Below, piece by piece: positions 11,168 through 22,900 of a stretch of 64,000 bases of DNA (the stretch's first letter is position 1; each line of letters opens with the position of its first letter). The notes under the pieces are model-generated. The model saw nothing but the letters and a program-made list of their open reading frames with translations. It was not told the DNA's origin and made no database searches. The translations under genes and the position numbers were made by a program. Origin of the DNA: Simmondsia chinensis (taxonomy: Eukaryota > Streptophyta > Magnoliopsida > Caryophyllales > Simmondsiaceae). The DNA lies in NCBI GenBank assembly GCA_018398585.1, contig JAGTTD010000016.1, positions 29,125,212 through 29,189,211 of the forward strand. The letters are read 5' to 3'.

Positions 11168-11486
11168 AAGGCCTTGCTTGGTGAACATAGTAATTTGACT
11201 CAGAGAAGTCGTATCTCCCTAGAATTTAATTTATGTGTCGACTTTGCAAAAAGTAGGTATTGTTTGCAGGATGTGAAATAGAATTTCTTAGGAGGGGTTA
11301 AAATAGAAAAATTAGAACTTACTTGAGGACGAGATAAGTTACTTCCTGCCTTAAATGGAAATTGTTAAGGAATTTTCACCTTTCATATTCTACCAATTTT
11401 CTGGTAATCAAACAAGAAAGCAAATGACCACTTCCCATGAATTCCAATATTTTGTGCTTACTTTTTGATAACCAAACAACACCTAA
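11168..11486. mobile_element. MITE with AAGGCCTTGCTTGGT ends
   Basis: Left AAGGCCTTGCTTGGT and right ACCAAACAACACCTAAG are inverted-repeat ends of a 320-bp non-coding element, similar in style to 8912-9256. Confidence 0.6.
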
Positions 11487-11852
11487 GATATAATTTCACT
11501 AGAGCTCAAAATACCAAAATGAAATTTGCCCTATATAATTAAATTTGTAAAATAAAAATTTTAAAAACATTAGCAAAAATTATAACAATCTTTTTCCAAA
11601 AAATGATCAAAAGACTATTTAGAAATAGAAAAATTTTCACATTTATTGGACAAATTTTCAGGTAGAAGTGTTGATCAAAAACTCAATTTTCCATTTAGAA
11701 AAATTGAAAAACAGTTTGTCAATTTTCTTTATCCTTGACAAAAACTTGAAAAACAATTTAAAACTATTCTCTAGAATATTCCTTCTATTTTTCACGTGTT
11801 TCTTAAACATGTGCTTTCTCATTATTCTAAGTATCATTCTCTTTCTAGTTCT

Positions 11853-12098
11853 ACCAAAGAGAGCAACAACACGCTGTCACCGGATCCCATTAGAACTCCG
11901 AAGTTAAGCGTGCTTGGGCGAGAGTAGTACCAGGATGGGTGACCTCTTGGAAAGTCCTCACCCTCAGGTTGGGGGCACTAGGAAACAGCCTTTCTTCAGG
12001 TTAACACCCTAAAGGAGGAAGGCTGCGTACATCCGCCCCCCCAGACCCAGCGTAGGCGGGAGCCTTTGAGACACTGGGTAGGTTCCTTTGTTCCTTTT
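11853..12098 (+). mobile_element. 5S rRNA-headed SINE, full length, copy D (subfamily II)
   Basis: 246 bp. Starts ACCAAAGAGAGCAACAACAC; 5S rRNA-like from TCACCGGATCCCATTAGAAC through AAGTTAAGCGTGCTTGGGC, GAGAGTAGTACC and GGATGGGTGACCTC to AAGTCCTC. It then switches to the RTE-LINE tail (CAGGTTGGGGGCAC, AAGGCTGCGTACATCCG, GGCGGGAGCC) and ends GGTAGGTTCCTTTGTTCC. A perfect 17-bp target duplication ATTCTCTTTCTAGTTCT (11836-11852 and 12099-12115) fixes both ends. Confidence 0.93.
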
Positions 12099-12939
12099 AT
12101 TCTCTTTCTAGTTCTCACTCTATCCTTCTCTTTTTCTCACACTCCCCCGTCTTGCTTGTCAAAATCGTGTATCCAATGGAGATATTTGGTTCCAAACTGA
12201 GATCTACATTTTCACAAATTACATATATCCAAATCAATCATTGTACATTAAACTTGTGTAACCCACATTTATTAAACAATTAAATTAATACCTATTCGTA
12301 CATCTAAGTATATGGAGTTCAATATCCGAATTTGTAATCCGAAAAAATCTCATAGAGGTATTTGTACCCAATACCTGAATTATTCCAGATTACATGTATT
12401 CGAACCAATCATTTTTGAATCGGTTATCATAATTATTCAAATTGTGCTTGATTTAATTTATTGCGTTTTTGGATTCACTAGTATTACTTATGTCTATAAT
12501 TATCAATTTTCAGAAAATTGGGGAACTCTGATGACTGAAAGACGTTTTCCAATTTAGTAAATTTGGAAAAGTGTTAACGACATTTCGTACCTAAACATGT
12601 TTTTCAAACAAACATTGAAAGGGAATTAGAGATGAGAAGGGAACCAAACTCTAAATCGGAAAATAGAAAATACAAACTAAATGGGATTGAGTGAAAAACC
12701 CAGAGCACTGAAATTTATGTGGTTCAACAAAAGCTTACATCCACAGAGTTGGAGCAATGAAAATTACTATGTAAACAGAGGATTATAATCTTCTTCTTGC
12801 TCATTCTACAGCACCAAGAACTAGAACATCCTATTAATAAGCCATTTCCTATGTAACAATACCAGAAAGACCTCAATAATTCTAGCCATGAATATAATAG
12901 GAAGACTATCAATCTTCGCACTTAACAATAGGGCCTAAG

Positions 12940-13640
12940 TTATTTAGTTACTTAACAATACCGATCTTAATCAAACCCCAAGTTACTGAAAATGATTAAA
13001 GCAATGCCTAAAATCAATTAAAAAACATTATAAAAAATACAATAAATGCTTTCTAATAACGATTAAATTATTCAATTACAGAGCAATATCTGTCTCAATC
13101 AAGCCCTAGGAGACTGATAATAGATAATTAATTTTCTAAATCAATTGAAAACCATTAGCAGAAATTGTAACAATTTTCTTTCGCAAAAATTATACTAACT
13201 TCCTTTCTTTCAATGATTAAATGAATTAGTCGCATAGCAATGGCGATCTCAAAATCAAACCCTAAGGTACCAGTAGTAGATAATCTAATTTCTACAGGAA
13301 TTGTAGCAAATTTCTTCAGCAAAATTATAACAACTTTTCTTCTAACAATGCCGGTCTCAAAATCAAACCCTAAGGTAGTCGTAATTGATAATTTAATTTC
13401 GAAATTCAATTAAAAATTAGCAGAAATTAGAAAATTTCTTAGCATAGTTATAACAAAATTTTCTAACAATGATCAAATCATTCAGCTAGAGACTAAGGCC
13501 GATCTCAAAATCAAACATTAAGGCAGTCATAATTGATAATTAAATTTCAAAAATAATTAAAAATTAGCACAAATTCCGGTAACAACTTTCTTTCTAACAA
13601 CGCTCAAATTGTACAGTTTGATAATATCAAAATAGGATTC
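12940..13640. repeat. Degenerate tandem array, unit about 110-155 bp
   Basis: Five units, each with a GATCTCAAAATCAAACCCTA-like landmark at about 12962, 13091, 13245, 13353 and 13501, separated by 'gataattaattt', 'attagcagaaatt' and 'cttctaacaatg' blocks in the same order. Units have drifted strongly. The array lies immediately downstream (minus sense) of a possible 5' exon at 13660-13760. Confidence 0.7.
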
Positions 13641-13659
13641 AATTGAGTCGGAATTTCGC

Positions 13660-13765
13660 AATTTACCTTGAAGCTAGGGCACAAAACGAGGAGATCAACA
13701 GCCGAAGAAGACCACTGACCGCGAAGAACAGAGAGAGAGAGAAAAGTGGCGGCGGGATAAATAAA
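13660..13765 (-). other. Possible orphan 5' exon or promoter-proximal sequence
   Basis: On the minus strand a CT-rich leader (TTCTCTCTCTCTCTGTTCTT) is followed by SSAVDLLVLCPSFK-like sequence and a good donor (TTCAAG/GTAAAT at about 13665). This resembles the 5' end of a plant transcript. No downstream exon was found between it and 12.7 kb. Confidence 0.3.
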
Positions 13766-13879
13766 TTTAAAAGTGCATTTGGATTTGACGGTTTCTTTAG
13801 TTTTCTTCAATTTTTAAATCTAATTGTATATCTATGTTATATATTAAATAGATTTTTTTTATCCTTAAATTTTTAGACT

Positions 13880-14580
13880 ATCAGTTTATCTATCCTCCCT
13901 TAAATTTTCACTCCTTATTTATATCTATATTTATATAAGAAATTTTAGTTATATTAAGATCAATTCTCTTCTCTTAATTTAAATGTAAATAAGTCATTAT
14001 ATAGATAAACTCTATTTTTTTATTATACTAATAATTTAATTTTATTGATGAGAGAGAAGGTTGTGTTTGATTTGTGACGATATTTATCTTTTGGATTAAT
14101 CAGAAGTAATGAGCTTACCTTTCGACAAAAAAATTATAACATATATTGTGACATTAGACTTCTTGTTGTCGTACGATGTATCACACGAGAAAACTCCAGT
14201 ATGAATATATAAAAGTTTAGAGAAATATACTCTAAAGCACAACAAAAACCTAAAAAGGATCAAATATCAAAAGACAACATCCTCAAAAATAACAAATAAT
14301 AAAATATCTTAATTTTAAATCTTCTGTATAAATAGACCTATGTTGTACTAGAAAGGCATAAATGAAACTAAATGTCATCCCTATCTCGTCTTACTTCCCT
14401 CTTTAATTTCAGTCAATTTACCGCTCTTATTTAGCTTCAATATATTTTAATTTTAGATCTTAATAGTTTTTGTTAATTTTCGAATGCAATATTTCAATAT
14501 ACCGTATCTTAGATTTGAGCGCAAAAAAAAAAAAAAAAAACCACAATTAACCACAAAAAAAGATTTGCTTAGAAAGCAAT
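13880..14580. other. AT-rich intergenic DNA
   Basis: No supportable feature except an A-homopolymer around 14524-14540. Confidence 0.4.
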
Positions 14581-14599
14581 GCATAATTACCCAATTTAT

Positions 14600-14690
14600 A
14601 TATCCGGATGATAAGTTTTAAATCTAAGACTTCTAACTCGGAAGGTTAGAGATAAACTACTATACCGACACCTTTGGCTTGTGTATACAA
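14600..14690 (-). mobile_element. Possible tRNA-derived SINE fragment
   Basis: Minus strand contains GGTGTCGGTATAGTAGTTTA and, about 35 bp on, GAGTTAGAAGTCTTAGATTT, loosely resembling A and B boxes of decayed plant tRNA SINEs. Boundaries and duplication not seen. Confidence 0.3.
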
Positions 14691-14936
14691 TTTGAATATG
14701 GTAGAAAATTATTAGATTCAGAAAGACAAACACTTCAATATTATGTTCATAAGCCAATGCTACCACGTTGTTTATGATACAAACCGATTAGGCTAATGTT
14801 ACCATATCTAATAAGGCGGGGGAGAGAAGAAGAAAGGTGGTAACGACTCACCAGACTTCTAATTTTATTTTGTTTAAAAAGGCCCGTATAGCACTAAAGC
14901 ACAGAAAAAATAAATAAATAAATAAAAGCTATGTAA

Positions 14937-15140
14937 GACCTGCAAGAACTCCGTGAGGACATGTCATTCGAGAGTAGTGTAAAAAGATTAGCTGAGCTTT
15001 CTAGTAATCAAAGGAGGAATTTCAGAAAGAGGGGCAAAAAGACTAAAACGGCTGATAAATTTCTTGCTACGGAGCATACGTTAGAATCTTGGGAAGAAGC
15101 TTGGACGAGATTTGATAGTGATGAATCTATTGTGGTATGA
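14937..15140 (+). other. Orphan coding-like reading frame (67 codons)
   Basis: Plus-strand frame opening after a TAA and ending TGA at 15138-15140: DLQELREDMSFESSVKRLAE, NQRRNFRKRGKKTKTADKFL and SWEEAWTRFDSDESIVV. Composition (charged, basic patch, then Trp-rich acidic end) is protein-like. An acceptor-like ATGTAAG at its start would allow it to be a last exon, but no upstream exon is visible. Family not recognised. Confidence 0.4.
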
Positions 15141-15179
15141 GGAGATTGTAAAGATAGACTAGGGTTAATAATTGGCCCA

Positions 15180-15440
15180 ATTTCCTACCAAATTCATAAC
15201 AAACTCGACAAAACTCCAAGCTTAACTCAACTTGTTTTAGGCTAGTACAAGCTTTGCTCGAGTTTAATTCACATAGGCTCGAACTCAATTCAATTAGACA
15301 CATTTTAACCACGTAAATTATATAAAAAATTGGCTCATTTAAGCTCACAAACTCGCAAGCTCGACCTTGCCAACACAAGCCAACTTATGCTTGAACTTCA
15401 AATAAAACGATCCTTTCAAGCTTTTTAAAGAGCCAACTCG
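15180..15440. repeat. CTCGAACTC/AAGCTTG-rich degenerate repeat
   Basis: Many scattered copies of 'aactcaact', 'gctcgaact', 'ggctcattt' and 'caagct' words. The same style of sequence recurs at 29690-30330, 39420-39910, 46010-46400, 51845-52080 and 61375-61790, so this is a dispersed transposon-like family. Confidence 0.55.
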
Positions 15441-16261
15441 GCTCATTTAAACGCATATTATAAAGAAGATCCGCAAGCATAACAGGAAAGGAAAAGGAAA
15501 ATTACATGAACCAAATCAGATGAATAAAAAGAAATAGATTATGAAGCTTTTCTTTTACAATTTATTATAAACTTAAAAACTGGAACCCATTAATTCAATG
15601 TAGTAAACAAAATTTAAATATCGCTACAAAATAGATAAATTAGGAGCCCAAAGCAATCACGTCTTGGGACTTCCCCTCAAGTTGGTACATGACACGTATC
15701 CATTGTTTCGATGAAGTCAAAAAATAACCAAATCAATGCGTTTCCCTGCAAAAAAAATATTGTGCATACTTTACTCGTAAGCACAAGTATTATCAAATCT
15801 GACCAAACTGTAAATTAACGGTTGAAATTTGCAGCAAGTTTGATAAGTTTTTTTTTTTTGCACAGTCACGGAAATGTTCGTGATGAGGTGTCATAATTAA
15901 CACGGTGGCTTTTTCTGGCAGTATCAAGCACAATTTTTATGCAAACGATTAACAAGGCCAGCCAAGATCCTGAGCAACAAAACCAATTGGTTAAGGCTCC
16001 CTAGCTGCAAAGGGCATCTTCAGCATATCATAAATTAAAATTGGAGAAATAACATGATACATTGTAGACATAAGATGTAGGAGAACATTTTATGGATTCT
16101 GCGTTTTTGAACCACGAGACGCTCGATTTCCATTTCGGTTGTAAGAAAAGGCGGAGAATGCTTTGCCTGTACACTAACAAGACAAACGACTCTTCTATTT
16201 TCAACATATCAAGTGGGTGAACAAAAATCTTGATGAAGTCTACCCATTAATTTTCTAACAA
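15441..16261. other. Intergenic DNA downstream of RID1
   Basis: No coding frame or RNA gene seen. Confidence 0.4.
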
Positions 16262-16735
16262 GTTATTACTAAGGTATCATGAGGTTTGAAAATCTACTTA
16301 CGGGCCCTAACATTTCGGTATATAAGATGAGATATCTTGAAGTTTCAAAGTTTTATCATCTAGAGACCCTCAAACTTAATGTAGTAAATTTTTATTGAAA
16401 TCCAGCTAACTTGACAAACGATCACCGTAATATGTGTCTAGTATGTTTTGGAAAAAATTTCCTGTAACTCAAACAAAAATTCACCGGACTAGAACAAAAA
16501 ATACTCGTCGAAATCATGTACTGGATTAGCATTTTCAGACAAAACTACATTGTATTATCAAGAAGGATACTCATATATTAATGGAATCGTGTGCCAAGTC
16601 AGTTCTTTCCAAAAAAAAAAATCCTTAGATTTCAACAAAAGGTAATCTAGATGATAAAATTTTTAAATCTTGGAGCGCCTAAGTGATAAAAGTTTTAAAC
16701 TACCGGGTACAAAGTGATGAATTATCATTTCCCAT
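16262..16735. mobile_element. MITE of the ATTATCACTTAGGTACC family
   Basis: Left 'attactaaggtatcatgagg' and right 'gggtacaaagtgatgaatta' are decayed inverted ends; the internal blocks (tcaaagttttatcatct, gcctaagtgataaaagtttt, ttgaaatccagctaact) match the better copies at 53724-54320 and 56027-57390. Confidence 0.55.
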
Positions 16736-16964
16736 AGTTCATTTTTAAAATGTTATGCAAGCATAAAACCTCCTCTAAGCGTGTTTGTAAGTGCAGCTAT
16801 GACGTTTAAGCAAAAAACCAACATAATTGAGACAAACAATTTTCCGTCAAAACAAATGGAACCTAAGCCAGTCTTTGTATGCAATCCCATCTCGAACACT
16901 TTAAAAAAGTGCCAAAATTGATTAAAAATCATACCTTTTACACGGATGTTTGAGGAGTTCAACC

Positions 16965-19900
16965 TTATAGCAGGTGTATGTCAGGAGCGAGCTCATGTAA
17001 CCAGGAGGGATCAATTCTAGTGAGGGTGAGGATATAATCCTGAGTAGTTCTTAGTAGTTGATTGAATATTACGCACTCTGGTTTCGCCCGAAGTAACACT
17101 GAAGAAGGGTGAATTTTCACCACCTGACCACTCCCCAAAACCCTGCCATTCAATTGTATAATTATTCATTATTTGCTCATATACATATTATAAAGCAAGA
17201 AAAGAATCTACAGACCTATTTCGCCACGCTGCTTTTATGAAAAAAGTGTTAGAATCGAAGTAGAAGTTCTGTTTCTATTTTTAAGGAGAAGTAGAAAATA
17301 GTATGTCTTTTAAAGCACAAGCAGAAGCAAAAATACCCTATTAAAAGTACTTCCGAAAAAACAATTTCCAACTTGGCCAAACAGGAAACAATAAGTCATT
17401 TTCCTTTATGCCACTCCGCTATCCCCCATCCTGAACGCCTTACTATAGCTATTGTGGGTTGGCTCATGCGATGGAGATGCAAAAATACACACTGAAATTG
17501 ATTTTCTTGACCAAACGGAAGAAAATTGGAAGAAAAAACGTTTTCCACCAAGGGAGGAAAATAATTTCCATCCAATCAAACATAACTATAGTGTATGCCA
17601 GTGAAGAACACCGGAAAGCAGTTAAATTTTAAAGTGAAAACTAAAACGTATGTAAAGTTACATACATGTATGTACCATTAGGCTGCCTTAAAGCAGCATT
17701 CCGAGGAAAGGAGGCAGTAAGGCATCTTCGAAACTGGAGCATGTCATCACCACATGAAGTAAGAGGTAGACCCATTCGCTCAATATGTCCGCGAAGTTGG
17801 CTGCAACAACCCCCATCATATATAAGATTGCACTATCAGTATTTTAGAAGTTGTTATAGACATATATGATTAGACCAACGAATTTTTGACTGAATTTTAT
17901 TGTATAGAGCTAAATAATATACTAATGTATCAAATCTATGATAGTATCGGAGACAATTAAGTATGGAGATGATAAGGCAAGTACAAATGATGCTAACCTG
18001 TGTACATTGCGTGCATGCCGAAGAGAACGACGATTTACAAAGTTCTCTCTGCACCATTTTTTCATTAACTTTATAAAAGCCGTTTCTTTGACATCACCAA
18101 CACTGTTCTTCTTCACGAAGTCATCAAATGACCGAAAGACATTGATAAATGTGACGTGGTCTCCTTCTGGGCTTGAAAATCGTTTTACTGCGGCCCTCAA
18201 CTGACCAAAAGAAAGGCATTTAGAAAATTCACCGCCAAGGAATCGAGGATATGTAACAGTTTTGAGCTAGCCATTATGCAGCAAGCATTTGCGTAAAGGT
18301 AATTTTCGTAATGATCTTCATAAAAGGAAAAGGAACATACCCAGTGCCTCAAGGGCTCCCGCCTACGTAGGGTCTGGGGGGCGGATGTACGCAGCCTTCC
18401 CCCTTCAGGATGTTAACCTGAAGAGAGGCTGTTTCCCAATGCCCCCAACCTGAGGGTGAGGATTTCCCAGGAAGTCACCCATCTGGGTACTGCTCTCGCC
18501 CAAGCACGCTTAACTTCGGAGTTCTAAAGGGATCCGGTGACGGCATGTTGGTGCCCTCTTTGGTTTGTTTACCAAAGCCCGCTTATATTGTGGGTATGTT
18601 TACTAAAGCATACTATATGCGTAGACTAAAGGGGTATAAAATTAATGACTATACCCCTATTCACTTATGTAAATATAAGGCTTAAAAACAACTTATGTTC
18701 CCTTAGAAAACCCAAAAAGATACCCGTTATATAACATCGTAACATCCCACTTCCAAGATATTCTAACCGTGATTATTATGCAACCGCAACTGTGATTTCA
18801 GTCCATGCTCTTCAGGTTAGCAGTCACTTTGCTGAACAGAATTTATATATTTATATAAAGGTGCCATCTAAGTGAGCTGGTAAAGGTAGTTCCCAAGATT
18901 TGCAATCGAATCATGTCTTCATAATGGGGAAAGGGGTTCTTGTGCAGCCTATATGGTTTCCATATACATTTATAATATAATAATTATAACAATTTGCCAC
19001 ACATAAAATCAGGATCTCATATTCACATTTCCAACACCATACCTCTTCGAACTTCTCGCGTGGCTTGTAGAAAATAGATTCTTCAGAAAGCATTGCAACC
19101 ATTATCAACATTTCCTCCATGCAACTGAACTGATTAGCTAGGATTAAAGCCTTTGCCTGGATCGGGTCTAAAGGCAGCCGGGCCATCTGGTGACCAATAG
19201 GATCTGACAGTTTATAGTCCTCTGTCAAAGCACCGAGCTCCTGCAGTTCTCCTAGTGACTTTATAATAGCCACACTGCTCAAATTTCAAAGAATTGCCGT
19301 GTGAGAAACTATGCTGTTACCAAAATGGTAATTGAAAATGAGAAAAATAGAGAAAGACACAGACATTTACGTTTCTCAGTCAAAAGTTCCTACTTGCATG
19401 AATTACATGACATGGAAAAAATGATTCAGCAAGTTGCCAGATGTTCTTTGCTTACCGTGAAGGTGCCTCCATAAAGTCAAATCCGACAATATCATCAATA
19501 CCTATAGCCTTCATCTGTAAAATAACGTTGGAGAGACTACATCGCTTAATTTCAGGGATAGAAGAATCTAGAAATTTCTCAAATGTGCGCTCAGGGTAAA
19601 GCCGGAAGCACTTTCCGGGTCCGACTCGTCCAGCACGTCCACTGAAACAAAAGCAATACAGATAACGAAATCAAAAATGGTGAAACCTGGAGATACAAAT
19701 TTCACTAGAAAGAAGCACGACACAATTAATGAATTGGGTATTTGGAGAAGGCATTGCAACTACACGAGTAATCAAAAAAGATGTGCATTGGTATTAAGGC
19801 GGTCAATGAATCAGTCAAGCTAAGAATCCCCTCATTCAAAAGCGAACTTGATATGTCTAATAAGTTTTGTTTAAACTGGGTCTGACAACATACTAATATT

Positions 19901-22900
19901 CAGATGTTGATTTTAGAATTGAAAATTGTCTGCAAACAACCCAACCCAACCCATTTAGTTCAGCCCCAACGCCATTCCTTCTAAATTCAATTTAAAATAT
20001 TTTTTTTCTTAAAAGTTTGTCTTTCTAGATCAAGAAAATCCTTACATTCTACAAATTTGTATGGGCTTACACTTGGCCATGTTGAGGTCAGTGTATAAAA
20101 AGGCGCGCCTCAGAGGCGAGGCAACTTTGAAAAGGCACGCCAAGGCACTCTAAGGTGCACGAAGCGCTGAGGAGCACCAAGCCCCACTTGTTTTTTTAGT
20201 TATATTTTGCCTTAAATTTAATATATTATCATATTATGTGCATTTTTTGTATTTTGTTCATTGTGTGTGCAAAAGATAGAGTATTAGTAACATATTAGTA
20301 GTTAGGCACGATCGATTTTGATATCTTTATTTTAAAATGATAGAAGTGGAAACGAATGATATTGGTACCATGTATTTTTTGTGGATTTTATGGTGTCTTG
20401 CAATTTTTGTAAAAAAGCTTATGTTGATATATAATACAATACATTTTGATGAATATCGATATCTTTTAGAGGTATTTTTCTTAAACACTATATATATTTT
20501 TAATTAGAGTTGTTATATTACATAATTAATTAACTTTATAACTTATGTTCATAAAATATTTTATAAATATAGAATATGAATGCAAATCATAAAACTGTGT
20601 GCCTCACTTTGCTAAGACGCGCTCCTCCGCCTTGCGCCTAGGCTCTAGGACCCCCTATCACCTCAGTGCACCTTACGCCTTTTTATACACTGGTTAAGGT
20701 TAAAGTAAAGCATATGATGGGGGATTGCCAACATAACTTTTTCCTCTTCTTGTTGGAGGGAAGTCAATTTCTTCCCAACGCCGAAAAACATTTTCGGTAT
20801 TTGTGGCCGTTGCTATGAAGTTATGCAAAGAAACATTAGAATTAAGACGGAAAAAGTTTTCAGTCAACACAAACAGTGCCTTAATTCACCAACCAAATCA
20901 TAAGTACAAGCATATGAAAGATGTGCTCCCCCACTATGTATGAAGGATACAAACGACAGTGCTCACCTCCTCTGAAGAGCTTGTGCCTTTGAAATAGCCA
21001 TGATGTCTAACGATTCTACCCCTGTTTGCAGATTATAGTTGCGGGACTTCACCATTCCGGGATCTATAACAAACTTAATTCCCGGGATCGTCACTGATGC
21101 CTCGGCTACATTAGTTGCCAATACTACCTAGCATAGAAGTCAAGGAACGTTCAGCAGTGACCAAAGAAGTAGATACAGAGCAGTACAATGTAACCTGCAT
21201 TTAAAATTAAGAGGTTTGTTTCTATGTCAAATAATACTGGTTCATCTGGAGTCCATTAGGAGTAGTATTTTAGATAAGAAAGAACAACCAACATAATTTG
21301 CTCGGAGGGATTAACTGCAAAATATTACAAGGCTTTCCAGTGGTTCTCAGCCCACTCAGAAGCCAAGATTATGGAGCAAAATATAACAGATTACGCTTTA
21401 TAACAATACCTCAACTGGAAGACTATGGTAATAAATCAAGGGTTCAGATATTACACATTTACCGATTAAGAAAAAGGCTAGCTTTTACATTTTCTCCTAG
21501 AATTGCAAAAATTATGCAGTAGAACATGGATCTCAGGATTATGAGTAGGCTTTGGGAAAAAAGTGAGAAAAAGAATATGCTAGAATTCATGTTGCATTTA
21601 GATACACATCAGGTTGGGGGCACTAGAAAACAGCCTCTCTTCAAGTTGACACCCTGAAGAGGGAAGGCTGCTTACATCTGCCCCCCAGAACCTGTGTAGG
21701 CGGAGCCCTTGAGGCATTGGATATGTTCCTTTATTAATAGTCCGGTGCTTTCAGCCAGACTCCGATCTAATGGAATTTCAACATCCTTCAATAAAGGAAT
21801 AGATGAGAAAGCAGTAAAGAAAACGGTGTAAGAAGAAATGAGCACATATCTATACAGCAACAATATAAACGTTTTTCCTAGCAGGTTGACTCAGCTACAT
21901 GGATCAATAATCCTCTCTTATTAAGCTCTCATGAAACAAGATCTTAGTTTCTTTATGTAGCTAGCTTACCACGTCCACATGTGCAATTAACTAGCATTCA
22001 CTTTAAAAGTCTTTATTTAGGTGCCTTTGGTTGGACGGAGAATCGTGAGACTGAAGATATTTCTTTCAAAGATAATTTTAACTGAAGGTATCTTTTCCTT
22101 AAAGTTCTTATACAACTATTCTCGTAAATATGTTTCATCGCATTACTTAGCATGTATTTAGTGTTTACTACATTTGAGGTTGGACTAAGATGGAAATACC
22201 ATTAACAGGGCAGGTTAGAAATTGAGGTGCTAAGGAGACAAGTTCCTCTATACTGGAGAGGAGATCATATTCTCCTCACGCCAGCCTAAAATTATTTTCC
22301 CACTCATCCATATAAGAAAAACTTCAACCAGCCCAGAAGGAGGCTTAGAAAAACAAATCAACTTGGGGCTTGTTGACACAAACCTTAGCTAATTTGCAAA
22401 GGGATTGGAAGGTTTTATGTTATTAGTTCATCATTTAATATTGTTGCACGTTTGAGATTTTAAGGACATCTTTCTTCTCAACTATTTGTACATTCCCTCT
22501 CTAAATATAAATATATATATATTTTTGATTAGAAGAAAAAAGAACTAGGAAAGACAATCTCTATCTCTGTCCAAGTTGTATCTATATGCTTCCTGGCACC
22601 ACTTATATTATATTAGTATTTCAGGAGAAAATTAGTAAGCATACCTATACCTTACGAAATCCATCTAGAGCAGGCCTGAAAACCTTTTTTTGCTGTTCTG
22701 AGGGAAGATTAGCAAACATAGGAACAACCGTCAGATTTCTATTATCTTTAGGTAAATGCTGCAGTCTGTCTTTGACAATCCCCTCAACGTTTTCAATCTC
22801 TTCTTGACCCGTCAAGAATACAAGTATGTCACCAGGACCCTCCTCCATGTGAACCTAGAAAACTTTAAAATATCAGATCAAATCATATAATCAAAGTACA

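Noticed and set aside
11853..12098. Cassandra-type TRIM (5S in LTRs)
   Set aside because: No second LTR, no primer-binding site or purine tract, and duplications are 10-17 bp rather than 5 bp; the 3' body matches an RTE LINE.
12312..12557. 81-codon plus-strand frame in AT-rich DNA
   Set aside because: Composition follows the local AT-rich background; no motif, no splice context.
18300..18600. Target duplication for SINE copy E
   Set aside because: No convincing direct repeat could be found on either side; the insertion is probably older or its ends are altered.
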